From: Hydractinia symbiolongicarpus
Taxonomy: Eukaryota; Cnidaria; Hydrozoa; Anthoathecata; Hydractiniidae
Direction of reading: 5' to 3'
NCBI RefSeq assembly: GCF_029227915.1
Contig: NC_079886.1
Span: forward strand, 20,186,501 to 20,250,500
Length of the DNA stretch: 64,000 bases
A program made the position numbers and the translations under genes. The notes beneath the pieces are model-generated. The model was not told where the DNA came from. It was given only the letters and a program-made list of their open reading frames with translations, and did not search any database. This document shows positions 52,298 through 62,442 of this stretch, piece by piece; the first letter of the stretch is position 1; each line of letters begins with the position of its first letter.

Positions 52298-55200
52298 TCA
52301 AACAAAATGTGCTTGACACAAAGCTTTAAATTCCTCAAAAATTTCACATTGCCTAATTCCAATGGGTAAAGAGTTGAATAAACTCACACCCATTGAAAAG
52401 AAGCTTCCCTTTGCAAATTCTAATTTCACTTTAGGTATAAATAAAAGAAAACCGTTGTTTCTTGTTGTTCTTTGATGACGCTTCACAGTGAAGTAGTCTT
52501 GAAAGTTATCACAGACATTACCATCCAAACATTTTTTAACAAACAGCACAGCTCGTTTTTCAATTTCTTTTCTGATCTCAGGAACATTTTGTTGAGTCAG
52601 AATTCTAGCACGACTGTCAATGGATTCGAGTCTCTTTATTTGAGTATCACTGAATTTGAGCTGAACGTTACTGCAATAGGATAATCCTGGTAAAATAATA
52701 GCTGTGTAGATCTTTCTAACAGCATCCGCAGTAAGACCCATTTTGAGTGAACTTAACAAACGTAGCTTATTCGAAGCTCTTTTGTAAATCGTGTTGAAGT
52801 TTTCGTTCATGTTCAAAGATGGATCCAAAACAGTACCAAGATACTTATAATGTGTAGTTGAAGATATTGGAACGTCATTGTAATATAAATTCATTTGTCG
52901 TGAATACATCGAGAGTCGTTTTTGAGTTCCAAATACCATTGACTCGGTCTTTCCTTTTCTGAGATTTATTACTAATTCGTTATCTTTGAGATATTCGGCT
53001 ATCTTCTCGAGATCGTAATTGAACTTTTCTTCGATGTCTTGTAACCGTTTGCTCGCAAAATATAACACCGTGTCATCTGCAAACTCTATGACTTCAGAAT
53101 ATTTAACGCACTCTTCAAAGTCATTGAAATAAAGTAAAAACAAGATAGGTCCTAAGATGGATCCTTGTGGTACACCACAGACAATACTTTTCTCTTCGGA
53201 TGCTACGTTGTTTACTACGCAATACTGCTTTCTATTGAAGAGGTAGTCTGAGAACCAATTCAAAGCAATTCCTTTAATACCATAAGAACATAATTTTGAC
53301 AGTAATAATCCATGACTAAGAGTGTCAAATGCTTTTGACAAGTCAACAAAAATTGCACCAACTAGATTGCCACTGTCTACTTCTTTCCTGATGTTGTCCG
53401 TTAATAACGTAGTCGCCATCTCCGTTGATCGTTTTCGACGGTACCCAAATTGATTTCGAGAAAGTAAGTTATTTGATTCTAGATAATCAATTAATTGGTG
53501 ATGAACAGCACGTTCTAGAATCTTGGAAACTATAGGAAGAACTGAGATAGGTCGATAGTTTGTTTCTTCAGATGAATTTCCTCCCTTAAAAAGTGGCGTT
53601 ACTTTTGCGATTTTCCAGTCCGACGGTATTGTACTGGTACGCAGCGACAGGTTTATAATGAATGCTAATGGTTGAGAAAGGAGTGTAGCAGCATCTTTCA
53701 AAACACCCGGTGGTATGTCATCTGCACCGGTGGCTTTCTTTCTCTTCAAAGATTTTAATTCTTTTTCGACAAACACTTTCGTGACGTAATGAAAATGAAA
53801 GAGTTTATCAGTCCTGGTCGAAATTATTGGAGTATATCTCCATATAAGGTTTCGTAATGGAAAAGCGACGTCCTTCAATTTTCTAGCGCAATCTGAAAAG
53901 TATCGATAAAATTTGTTAGCGTAAAGAAGTTTCTCAGCTGCATCCGGCTGATCACTATTTGTTGGAGATGATGACTTTCCTGCAGGAAATATGCTTTTGA
54001 TTGTTTTCCAAAACTTACGAGGATTATGCCGGTTTTCCACTAACAAGTTTTTCTGATAACCATTTCTTGCAACTCGAATTTTGTTGTTACAAAGATTTTT
54101 TAATTGTCTGTACAAACACCAATCTGACGCTTTCTTCGTTTTTCGTGCCTTTCTCAAGAGTTTATCTCGATTGTTCATATGTTTCTTAATTTCAGCACTC
54201 AACCACGGACAGGAACGTCCTTTTACCATTTTGGTTATAACGGGAGCGTGCTTGTCGATTATAGCATGTACTGTTGTTTTAAAATATTCCCAGGAACTTT
54301 CCACGGAACTCATTTCATACATAGGTTGCCAATCATGATTATTTATGTCTGTATTCAATTTTTCAGGGTCATATTTGTTGTAATTTCGACATCGTGTGGT
54401 GCGCGATTTAAACTTTTGATGGTTAACTTTTCTTACGCAACCAATACAATCGTGATCACTCAGACTCAGAGGTAGAACGTCCGTGTGGGAGATCGTCGAA
54501 CTTTTGTTAGTAAATATCACATCAATTAATGTTTCAGTGTCTTGCGTTATTCTCGTGGGCTTTTTTACGAGCTGTACAAATGATTGCAATTTGAATATAT
54601 CTTTGATTTCACGATGATCACCTTGTTTCAAATAATTCACATTAACATCGCCCATAATGATTGTTTCTAGTGTTAATTTATTAACAGCTATTAACATTTC
54701 TCTTAAAATTTCGTTAAAACGAGAATTCAGATATAGAGATGAGTCAGGGGGTCTATACATACAGCATATAAGAAAACTTTTTGCGTTTTTCGGAAAAATT
54801 TCGAGCCAGATACATTCAATGTCATTCACCTCTAGATCTTCCCTCCTTTTCCATGTCAATTGTTCCGATATATAAGTGGCCACACCTCCACCTTTCCCAA
54901 TTTCTCTACAACGTGAAATGAAGTTGTACCCCGGTATTGTGTATAAATCGTTGCTATCAAACCCACTCTGTGCTTCGATGTGAGTTTCAGATAATGTCAA
55001 AATGTCTATACGATTTTCATAAGATAATAATGCAGTAAGATTTGCCATGTTATGAAAAATTCCTCTGATATTTTGGTGTAAGAACTTTATACCTTTCATG
55101 TTTGTAAACGATTTTATCTGTTCATATTGCGGTCCTGGACAACTTTCGACATCTCCGCAAGCCAGTAATAACAAACAAATCAAACTTCTTTTTCTGTATC

Positions 55201-55393
55201 GAGCTATGGACTTCGATCTAACTGCAAACAGTGACGAATAAACGAATGTTTCTTCTTGTTCTTTACACAAACCAGTAATAGTGATACTGATCCCATCTGG
55301 TTGACAAAAGCAACTTTTTCTGATGCAAAAACATGTATAAATAAAAATGAACAACAGGAGCAAGCAAAACACGTCCGCACGCCTTGCCGCCAT
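52298..55393 (-). CDS. APE-type non-LTR retrotransposon polyprotein (endonuclease plus RT), intact 1031 aa
   Basis: Uninterrupted frame, ATG 55,393 to stop 52,298. An N-terminal hydrophobic segment (LLLLFIFIYTCFCI) and, at about residues 76-88, LLLLACGDVESCPGP, a 2A-like motif with Cys in place of Asn. The apurinic-type endonuclease follows: FLHQNIRGIFHNM, LSETHIEAQ, GGGVATYI, CCMYRPPDSS, IIMGDVNVNY, LSLSDHDCIG (~residue 312). RT: VTPLFKGGNSSEETNYRPIS, AIFVDLSKAFDTLSHGLL (motif A), VPQGSILGPILFLLY (B), IEFADDTVLYF (catalytic DD ~772-773), KTESMVFG (D), YKYLGTVLD (E). The layout is CR1/L2/jockey-like; I do not assign the clade. No ORF1 is seen, so it is 5'-truncated or single-ORF. Could be coding-competent. 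Confidence 0.88.
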   Translation of the reverse strand: MAARRADVFCLLLLFIFIYTCFCIRKSCFCQPDGISITITGLCKEQEETFVYSSLFAVRSKSIARYRKRSLICLLLLACGDVESCPGPQYEQIKSFTNMKGIKFLHQNIRGIFHNMANLTALLSYENRIDILTLSETHIEAQSGFDSNDLYTIPGYNFISRCREIGKGGGVATYISEQLTWKRREDLEVNDIECIWLEIFPKNAKSFLICCMYRPPDSSLYLNSRFNEILREMLIAVNKLTLETIIMGDVNVNYLKQGDHREIKDIFKLQSFVQLVKKPTRITQDTETLIDVIFTNKSSTISHTDVLPLSLSDHDCIGCVRKVNHQKFKSRTTRCRNYNKYDPEKLNTDINNHDWQPMYEMSSVESSWEYFKTTVHAIIDKHAPVITKMVKGRSCPWLSAEIKKHMNNRDKLLRKARKTKKASDWCLYRQLKNLCNNKIRVARNGYQKNLLVENRHNPRKFWKTIKSIFPAGKSSSPTNSDQPDAAEKLLYANKFYRYFSDCARKLKDVAFPLRNLIWRYTPIISTRTDKLFHFHYVTKVFVEKELKSLKRKKATGADDIPPGVLKDAATLLSQPLAFIINLSLRTSTIPSDWKIAKVTPLFKGGNSSEETNYRPISVLPIVSKILERAVHHQLIDYLESNNLLSRNQFGYRRKRSTEMATTLLTDNIRKEVDSGNLVGAIFVDLSKAFDTLSHGLLLSKLCSYGIKGIALNWFSDYLFNRKQYCVVNNVASEEKSIVCGVPQGSILGPILFLLYFNDFEECVKYSEVIEFADDTVLYFASKRLQDIEEKFNYDLEKIAEYLKDNELVINLRKGKTESMVFGTQKRLSMYSRQMNLYYNDVPISSTTHYKYLGTVLDPSLNMNENFNTIYKRASNKLRLLSSLKMGLTADAVRKIYTAIILPGLSYCSNVQLKFSDTQIKRLESIDSRARILTQQNVPEIRKEIEKRAVLFVKKCLDGNVCDNFQDYFTVKRHQRTTRNNGFLLFIPKVKLEFAKGSFFSMGVSLFNSLPIGIRQCEIFEEFKALCQAHFV

Positions 55394-55401
55394 TATTGTA
55401 C

Positions 55402-55436
55402 AAAAAAAAAAAAAAAAAATGGTGGGGTTGGTTGTG
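55402..55436 (+). other. LINE 5' junction with 18-nt A-run and small duplication
   Basis: A run of 18 A (T on the LINE strand) sits just before the LINE ATG, followed by GGTTGTGCATCATGGGGAGGTTGTGCATC, where GGTTGTGCATC occurs twice. The second copy belongs to the transposase frame (WGGCASDK). The first may be target-site or template-jump duplication. Confidence 0.5.
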
Positions 55437-55901
55437 CATCATGGGGAGGTTGTGCATCTGACAAGACTATTACAATCAATTCCGGATTTTTGGACTTAGT
55501 TACGCATGGAGATTGTGTAATTGCAGATAGAGGTTTTTTAGTTGAAGAGGAGCTTGCAACACGTGGTGCTGTGTTACATATACCTGCATTTACTAGAGGT
55601 AAAAAACAGCTAACAGCACGTGATGTTGACATCTCACGACAAATTGCACATGTGCGAATCCATGTTGAGCGAGTAATTGGTAGACTTATAAAATTTAAGA
55701 TCCTGTCATCCATAATCCCTATAACACAGGTGGATTTGACTGATGAAATAATGATATCAGTTTGTGGACTAGTAAACTTAAATGCAAGTGTTGTAACAAA
55801 AAAATAGTCACTTTATTAGATTTTACAGTGTATTAACTTATAAATATATACAAAACAGTACTGTAGCTTATAAATATATACAAAAGTACTAAATAAAAAG
55901 A

Positions 55902-57661
55902 TCATGAAATAATATATATTTTTAATTGTGTCTTTCCTATTTTGCACACTATCAGGACAATGCCGTGCCCCTTAGGAGCTCTTGTGATATTGACACAGAC
56001 GTAGTGGTACCATTCCGTTGCACAGTCTTTGTTGTCGCACGCAATCATCGGTTCAAAGCATGGGCGCTTGCAGGAACAGTAGTGCTGTTGCTTGTTGTCG
56101 AAACAGACATCGCTTTTCCTGGTGACAACTTCTGAAAGAAGTACTGTAAAAAAATAATGATTTAGTTTCTCCAACATATTTTCACAAAAATTATCATCTT
56201 TTTCTACTTTAAGCATTAAAATGTTATCATCAGTCTTTGGAGGTGTCCAAATAAAGAAATAACAAAGTGATCTGTTTAAAACCAACATTTGCCCCTGCAT
56301 TTGGTAATATATATATGTTTCTCCTTCACTGTCATGTCTGAATTTACCGGAAAGTCTTTATCATTTTCCCATCCTGATAAGCCATTTCGATACTTGTACG
56401 GACATTTAATCTCCAATTTTTCGGGCGAAAAGTTAATGCTTTCAGCATCGTATAAGCTGGTTAGTGGCTCTGGAATGCAATTAATATCATTTTCATCAGC
56501 CGTGTCTGTTTGGGAATTGATGGACTGTGTATCGAAGTCATCATCTAATGTGACACTAGTAGCAAAAAACAACAAAAGTTAATTTGCCAATGGACACTTA
56601 TATTTTCAGTAATGTAATGAGAAAAAAGTTCCTAATTTAAAATTTCATTATAATAATGCCTGCAAGTAGAACAAAAATCCAAAAAAATATTATGACAAAA
56701 CAGAATTATACCTGGTGAAGAATGAAGCCGTAGGCATTACTTCTTGTAATTCGCGAAGTTTGTTTCGATTAATTTTAAACCTTGCACTGTGAATGTTTCC
56801 AACAGTATAATTTTGTTCCACCGTTTTGTTGTTAGACGTTTCCTGTGGCAAGTCTCCTCTTCTTGGTCGCTTAAAATTTATTTTTTTCAATAACTCTGGT
56901 TCAGCACATTTACGTGTTTGGTTCCACCGACAAAGTTCACTGGTTGCTGCAGTTTTATTTAACTGTAGCCGTGCACATGCTTCTAATTTATACAGTAATG
57001 CTGCTAAATGACTGCATGCTGAGTCAAGTCTAAAAACATGGTTTAATTATGTAAATATAATACTGTCCAGTAGAACAAGTAAGACTTACAAGGTAAAAAT
57101 ACAGATATATACATACCCAGCCATGCACGTACAATTTCCTGTCAATATCCAATTTTTTTTTGTTGATGCACACCCATATCATAAAGGGTTTGTTTCTGAC
57201 CTTGCCTTTTGACTTGGTAGAACCTAAAATATAAATTATATAATTTGCAGTTACTTACATGTAGCACACAAAACAGTCACATAAACAACACACATAAGCT
57301 AGTCTCAACTTACTTTTGTTTTTATACAGCAAAACTCAAAATTTGGAGATAAGTCATTAATGTAGACTTCTTGGACATGATTGCATACAAAGAAATTAAA
57401 GGCTTCCAATGATCTATCTGCCTTTAAGTTTTCGTGGGTATACTCGCTAGGTGTATTAACAAGATAATGGTAGATGTCTGCCGAAGATATGTCAACAAGT
57501 AGATTGACATCGTTTGACCAACCATCTTTAATTCCATATGGCTCTGGTATTGTTGATCCATTAGTTAAAGTCAGTTTTGATTTATACTTAATCTTATCAT
57601 CTTTATCCAAGTGTTCGTAATAAGTAGAAAATCCCATTTCATTGACGTTCATGCTGTGCAA
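55902..57661 (-). pseudogene. SWIM-YqaJ-PHD gene of the THAP-DDE4 transposon
   Basis: Exon 57,313-57,661 starts MHSMNVNEMGFSTYYEHLDK and ends CCIKTK before GTAAGT. Next exon (~57,120-57,225): VLPSQKARSETNP and, after slips at an A9 run, NWILTGNCTCMAG; then LDSACSHLAALLYKLEACAR (56,700-57,030) completes the SWIM finger (CxC..CxH) with AATSELCRWNQTRK. Exon ~56,276-56,550: FSPEKLEIKCPYKYRNG, the YqaJ E-x-K-C-P-Y core; after a one-base slip YYQMQGQMLVLNRSLCYFFI. It ends with a PHD finger: YCSCKRPCFEPMIACDNKDC, ATEWYHYVCVNI. YqaJ folds are PD-(D/E)xK exonucleases; PHD fingers read histone tails (family knowledge). Two or three frame slips suggest decay. Same domain set, more damaged, at 8.3-9.4 and 17.5-19.0 kb. 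Confidence 0.7.
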
Positions 57662-57778
57662 AGCTTTGTGACTAAAGAGTTATCGCTGCGCTACAATGGT
57701 TTTTGCCTGCCGAGAATTCGCGCATGCGCAGTACAATCAAAACAACAATTTACGGAAATTTGCCTCAGCAAGTCATCT

Positions 57779-58139
57779 ATAGGCCGATGAAACTTGCATC
57801 ACAGGAGGAATGATAGAAACGCATTAAACTGAATGTTCAACTTTGAAGGTAGATTCTACCAAAGTTAATGGAAAATCTTCCTCAACCTTTCTTTTGTAAC
57901 TAGAGGTTGACCTTTTCTTTGAGATGAAAAAAAATGTTTGTAAAAAGAATTCACACAGATGGATGAGTACCACCCTGAATAGGCAAAGTCAGTGTCACGG
58001 AAGGAATTGTCATGAAAGGATAAGCAGCATGTTAAATATTCAAAAAGCATGTTTAATATTCCCATAACCACTTTCTTCCCGTTTGTGTCATCTTTGGCTG
58101 TTCATTTCTGTTGTACACTACGTTGTAGAATCGTCGTTA
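57779..58139. other. No gene recognised
   Basis: One short minus ORF (57,865-58,071) with no domain. Nothing else. Confidence 0.4.
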
Positions 58140-58275
58140 CTAAAACAAGGAACAACCTTGAAACAAGCGGAACAACCCAAGAACAAGCGGAATAAACCCG
58201 AAACAAGCCGGAACAGCCCAAGAACAAACGGAACAATGCGAGAACAAGCCGGGGACAGACAGAACAACCTAATAA
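58140..58275 (+). repeat. ~20-bp minisatellite, CCAAGAACAAGCGGAACAA type
   Basis: Degenerate head-to-tail units (AACAAGCGGAACAACCCAAG) about seven times. Minus-strand FLGCSxLF-type peptides come from the repeat. Confidence 0.85.
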
Positions 58276-58862
58276 CAGCCAGGAAGTGAAGTGGCTTTCG
58301 CAAAATGGTATTTTTTGAGCACGGTAGATTTTTTTCGCCCCTTGAAACAAGGTTATTGAACATGACGCCTAGTATAAATTCTATGGAGCTTTATCCTTCC
58401 TACTCTTTAAAAGTGTACTTATTTTTGCAAATGTTGCTTCGAGAATACTGTTTGGTTTATAGTCTTCTGTCAAAAAGCTCGGAGTATGCAAGTGCGTAGA
58501 GTGAGAATTAAAAAAGAGAAGATAGGAGATGCGAACAACTAGAGAAATATATATCTGCAAAAAAACTATGTAAATTTTTAAGTAGTATGAAAACTTCTAC
58601 GTAAAAACTATTCCAAAAGGAAACATGTAAGAATCATATTGAGACAAAAAAACAATGCAAGAGGTATGAAAGTAAAGAACAGGCCTTCAAAATGTCATAG
58701 AATCATGAAATGAATTGTTTGTATAAACAAACCAAAAAACATGCGATAAAAAACGCATATTACAACATGAAAAATAATATGAACAATATTAAAAGTAACT
58801 AATATAACACGAACAATATGAAAGAAACTGAAAAAGAACAAAAGAATGTGTTACAAAAATTT
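58276..58862. other. No gene recognised
   Basis: AT-rich, A-runs; no domain, no clear repeat. Confidence 0.4.
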
Positions 58863-60457
58863 ACTCCAATAAAGAGCCAGTGTCAATGAACTTTTTCTCT
58901 CACCCTGATAGTAAATGCTGCAATGTTACCCGCAACACAGTTGTCATACTGAACTTGAAGTTTGGCTTGAATTCCACAAGGCATGGGCAAAGATAATGAA
59001 TCTATACATTTCCATGATAACTCACTTGTTTGCCTTGTTTATTGGTAAAGTCCCTATCACCTTCTGTTTTAACAAGAACACAATCCAACTTAGTGAACAA
59101 TCATCGACAACTGTGACATCGCCTAACAGATAAAGGACAGTTTTTTTTATTATCTCTATGTACAAGTTGAAACACTTTATCAACAAAACGGTCTGGATTT
59201 AATGGATCAAAATCGACATTTGATGACTTTGATGACGAAGGCAAGACTGTCCAGGTTGTAGATTTTGGATCCTGTTGTCTGTCTAATTTCAATGGTGACA
59301 CTTAAACTGCTCGACTAATCCAGCGTTTGTACCATAAATATCCGGCAAAATTCTGACCACACTCTGTTTATTCGCACCAACGTTTTGTAACTGTTGGATA
59401 TCAGCTTTTTGCAAATGTTCTGTACAATACAATCTCTTTGCATTGAAAAATACATCGGCCAAACTAGAACCCACAGCCTCATCTAAATCATGGCCATCCT
59501 TTTATATTTGAATTGCTAATGGACATTCGTTGACAATTTTCAATGCTAAATGCCTAAAAATATACGAAATTCAATTTTTCATCTCTGAAAAAAAAAAAGA
59601 TTGAAACAAAGTCTCTGCTAATACTACCCTTTTTCGAGATTACTTCAAGACTGTTACACTCAATATACTTTAAAAAGTTTGGAATGTTGTATCCACAACA
59701 AAAATACTGTTTCCATTGACACAAAATCTGATTAAATCTTGTAACATTTGCTGTTGAATTCCGTTGAATTGAAGGATATGTAATGATCTGGTGACATTAT
59801 CAGGTTTCGCATGTTTGTTGTTTTCTCTTTTATTTGTTTGATTAACATTTCACATTCGGATTTAATAACAAGTGGATCAACTTTATTTTATTGACTAAAT
59901 TGAGCTTTGACATTAATATATTTCGGATCTCTTGGTTCTTCGCTAGGTCCCTAAGAAGTAAATATATAAGAAAACTGTATTGAATATAAACTTATAATTG
60001 AATTTTAAGAGTGTAATAAAAACAAACACAACTCATTTGTTAGAAATAGTACTAACTGTATTGAATATATGTAAAAAAATCACTTTTTTAACTGAAAATA
60101 TGCGAAAAGAAAAACAAAATAATACATACTTTTGCTTCAATAACCAAGTCGCGATAAACTTTAGCACTACTGTCACTCAATTTTACTAAGAGCTTTTTTC
60201 ATTAATTCAGGGTTCTGTTTATAGTAAACACCAGCGTGAGGTTTTGTTGCATTACCATGACGAAGTAAAATGAAATCATTTTCGTCATGTTCTTTATTGT
60301 CCATCCAACGATATGTCAACAAAAAATATTGCAAGGGTTTGCTTGAATCAGCTTTTCTCAGTGACGCAATAGTTTGTATAAACTTTGGATTGTTTTTGCT
60401 TTGCCTGTACATTCGGGTTAGTTTATTGACATCACATGATTGAACAGTACCTTTCAT
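58863..60457 (-). pseudogene. MULE-like transposase remnant
   Basis: Minus pieces in order: 60,457-60,173 KPLQYFLLTYRWMDNKEHDE then FILLRHGNATKPHAGVYYK; ~59,500-59,289 DLDEAVGSSLADVFFNAKRL then CTEHLQKADIQQLQN; 59,301-59,101 NPDRFVDKVFQLVHRDNKKN then CPLSVRRCHSC. The HGNA-x-(K/R)-x-x-x-x-Y(Y/F) N-terminal strand, the D-x-x-x-A-(V/L)-x-x-x-x-x-x-FP/F-x-A-x-x-L-x-C-x-x-H helix (MULE catalytic region) and a Cys-pair tail resemble MULE-type transposases I have seen in cnidarians. The pieces are separated by non-coding DNA (59,500-60,170) and no long frame survives. Moderate to low confidence. Confidence 0.4.
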
Positions 60458-60576
60458 ATATTATGCGCCACACCTATCATTAACATAATAAACACCATTT
60501 CCTGAACGAGCCCCACAGTGCATTAAACTAATTTAAATAAATTTTAGCACTTGTAGTGTATTAACAACAATACAGT

Positions 60577-60600
60577 GTCTCACGATGCGTGAAGTGAGAC
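60577..60600 (+). repeat. Stem-loop upstream of the second Rep copy
   Basis: GTCTCAC, 10-nt loop (GATGCGTGAA), GTGAGAC. It lies ~110 bp before the Rep-like reading frame. A lone hairpin upstream of a Rep gene could be an origin; the stem is short. Confidence 0.5.
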
Positions 60601-60699
60601 CAGTATACCTAATTACATACATTAAGCTGACACAAGATGGTTAACAAAGCAGTCATTTGCTTGTATTGTGAGAGAAACATTTGAACAGAATAACACAAC

Positions 60700-61730
60700 A
60701 GTTGTACAATGGGTTTGTGGCATAGAGTCGCACAGACAAGGTGGATCTCACTTTCATATTGCAGTCAAATTAAAATAAACCGTTGGCTCGGTATCAGACG
60801 TGACCTAAGCAGACAGCATGGTATTGAAGTAAATTTTTCATCCCGCCATAATGACTATTATAGTGCATGGCTTTATGTTATTAAAGATAACGACTACATC
60901 CAAGTGAGAACCATCCGGATCTTTCCTCAGCGAGCGTGCCAAACACTAGCCGTCTCAGAGACGTCGCAATCACAACAAAGAAAAAAAGGTCTGGGTTAAC
61001 AAACATAATAATAAACCCAAAAATTATAAGCAATAATATTAAATACAGAACACAACTGTTAGCGTTGGCTAATGCGCAAAAAACCAATGGTAAGACTGAT
61101 TTAGCCACCTTCATTCTCGCCAAAGGCTTTAAAAAAATTGATGAGCTCATTCAAACAACGTGGGCAACGGAAATAGCTTCTTGCCAAATGTCTCCACAAA
61201 ACTTCACACGTGTCGAAATTATGCGAGATTTCCTTGACTAACCATGCATAGAGCATTGCAATCGTGGGTGGTTGTCAACAGCGGTTACGACACTAGAAAA
61301 TAATAATATACCAAAGGAAAGGTTTGCAAATGCCTTATAGACTTGCTTGAGTATGGTCGCTTGCTGGGCCCACAAACTGTGGTAAGACCTATTTGTTACA
61401 ACCACTTCGTAAAATTTTTACTTGCTTTCAAAATCCTGCTTTGAGTTGCTTCGATTGGGTTGGTGAGAATGCCGAAGTAATCATACTGAATGATCTCCGG
61501 TGGAATAGTCGACTAATTACGTGGCAAGACTTTCTGTTATTACTGGAAGGACAGCCTATTCACTTGCCTGAACCAAAATCACATTATGCCCAAGATACAC
61601 ATTTAGAAAAGGATATTCCTATATTTGCAACATCAAATGGGTTACTTTTGAAACAGGAGACAGATATGATGACAGTGCGATGGCATGTGTTTGAACTGAG
61701 CCATTAGATACGAGAGTGTGAGCAGCGTCA
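60700..61730 (+). pseudogene. Second Rep-like gene (HUH plus SF3 helicase), broken
   Basis: Frame pieces: GSHFHIAVKL (HUH motif, His-x-His), then one base later NRWLGIRRDLSRQHGIEVNF and YYSAWLYVIKDND (tyrosine/lysine motif); 60,936-61,241 LANAQKTNGKTDLATFILAK; 61,350-61,400 LAGPTNCGKTYLLQPL (Walker A); 61,450-61,500 NAEVIILNDLRWNSRL (Walker B); PIFATSN (motif C). It aligns end to end with the intact gene at 1514-2800 but is diverged and has at least three frame breaks, so it is an old copy. About 40-50 percent identity in the helicase, by eye. Describes a family present at two loci in 60 kb. Confidence 0.72.
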
Positions 61731-61837
61731 TGTCCCTCCTTGTGATAGATGCTTCGCACAGCTTCTATTTGACTCCTAACAACATTAACAAAGACTTTTT
61801 GTAAAGAGAACATTATATTTGTAACATATTTCTAAAC

Positions 61838-62297
61838 GGTAAAGTGCCATGGTAAAATGTGTACAGTTTACCGCACAGTTTACCGCTACATATTTGTGAA
61901 AACAGCCTGTGTTTTACTTAATTTAAATACAATACAACTTCATTATTAACCCTTTTAACTGATTAAATGAAACATTTAAAAAAACTCAAATAATACAGTA
62001 ATGCCTTTTTATGGAGAAATTGCAACAGTTTACCATTTTTTATCAATATAAAATACAAATACTTCTTTTTATCACTATTTAAAACGGTTAACTGTTTGAA
62101 ATTTTGGCATGCAAGGCAGTTTAATAAAATAGTTTATTATAATTTAAAACTTTGGGTTTGAAATAGGATAAGTACACTTTAGTTGAGTTATACCATGTTG
62201 CGGGTGGTTGATTAGTATATTTAAACGGTAAACTGCACGGTAAACTGTGTGCACTTTACCACTGCACTTTATCACTGCACTTTACCGTTACCATTTT
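61838..62297. repeat. Block with inverted, iterated CAGTTTACC / GGTAAACTG motifs
   Basis: 61,838-61,895 and 62,222-62,297 are mutually inverted ends; each contains several copies of GGTAAACTG, CACTTTACC and variants. Two more copies lie in between (CAACAGTTTACC, ACGGTTAACTG). It starts ~130 bp after the Rep copy's stop. It could be a MITE or the cis-acting repeats of the Rep element. Confidence 0.7.
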
Positions 62298-62442
62298 TGT
62301 TCTTATTGTGTTGGAAAACTCTTTTTGTTTAAACTTAACCGGCTGAGCTTCATTTAAGAAATGAAAAATACCTCAGTATCTAAGTCGTTCTCCTTTCGCC
62401 TAAATGGTCTGCTGCATTCTACTCTTCATGGATCTTCATGGA

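Larger units (their letters stand above)
50605..55807 (+). pseudogene. THAP zinc finger plus DDE_Tnp_4 transposase, split by a LINE
   Basis: Exon to 50,826: SCCAIQCENRRDGSNKELSF, RRKRWIAALWRKNWPESEI, ICSAHFVTG (THAP C2CH finger), donor GTAAGG. Next exon (50,902 on): KKSDDPQHIDYIPSVFSFKP, with an in-frame TAA at ~50,999. Exon from 51,212: a coiled coil (IKRKDLEIQKLRQQLLQEKY), then after a frame slip KPKDLAFLTGVPNAGVFEWI. DDE core: CISIIDCTEIFIERP (first Asp, ~51,780), interrupted at 51,920 by the LINE; resumes at ~55,437 with WGGCASDKTIT, GDCVIADRGFLVEEELAT (second Asp) and AHVRIHVERVIGRLIKFKIL (Glu). All three catalytic residues survive. No ATG is seen before the THAP part. The stop codon plus LINE make it inactive. 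Confidence 0.8.
50473..57778 (+). mobile_element. ISL2EU-like THAP-DDE4 transposon with 78-bp TIRs and AT target duplication
   Basis: TIRs 50,473-50,550 and 57,701-57,778 begin AGATGACTTGCTGAGGC and match at about 74 of 78 bases; AT flanks at 50,471-50,472 and 57,779-57,780. Inside, convergent: THAP-DDE4 transposase (plus) and SWIM-YqaJ-PHD gene (minus). An APE-type LINE (about 51,921-55,435) is nested in the transposase. Without it the element is ~3.8 kb. This layout agrees with what I recall of the ISL2EU/IS4EU superfamily. Confidence 0.8.

Noticed and set aside
58102-58363. Cys/Leu-rich minus ORFs that look like membrane or small secreted proteins
   Set aside because: Arise from the 20-bp minisatellite at 58,140-58,275.
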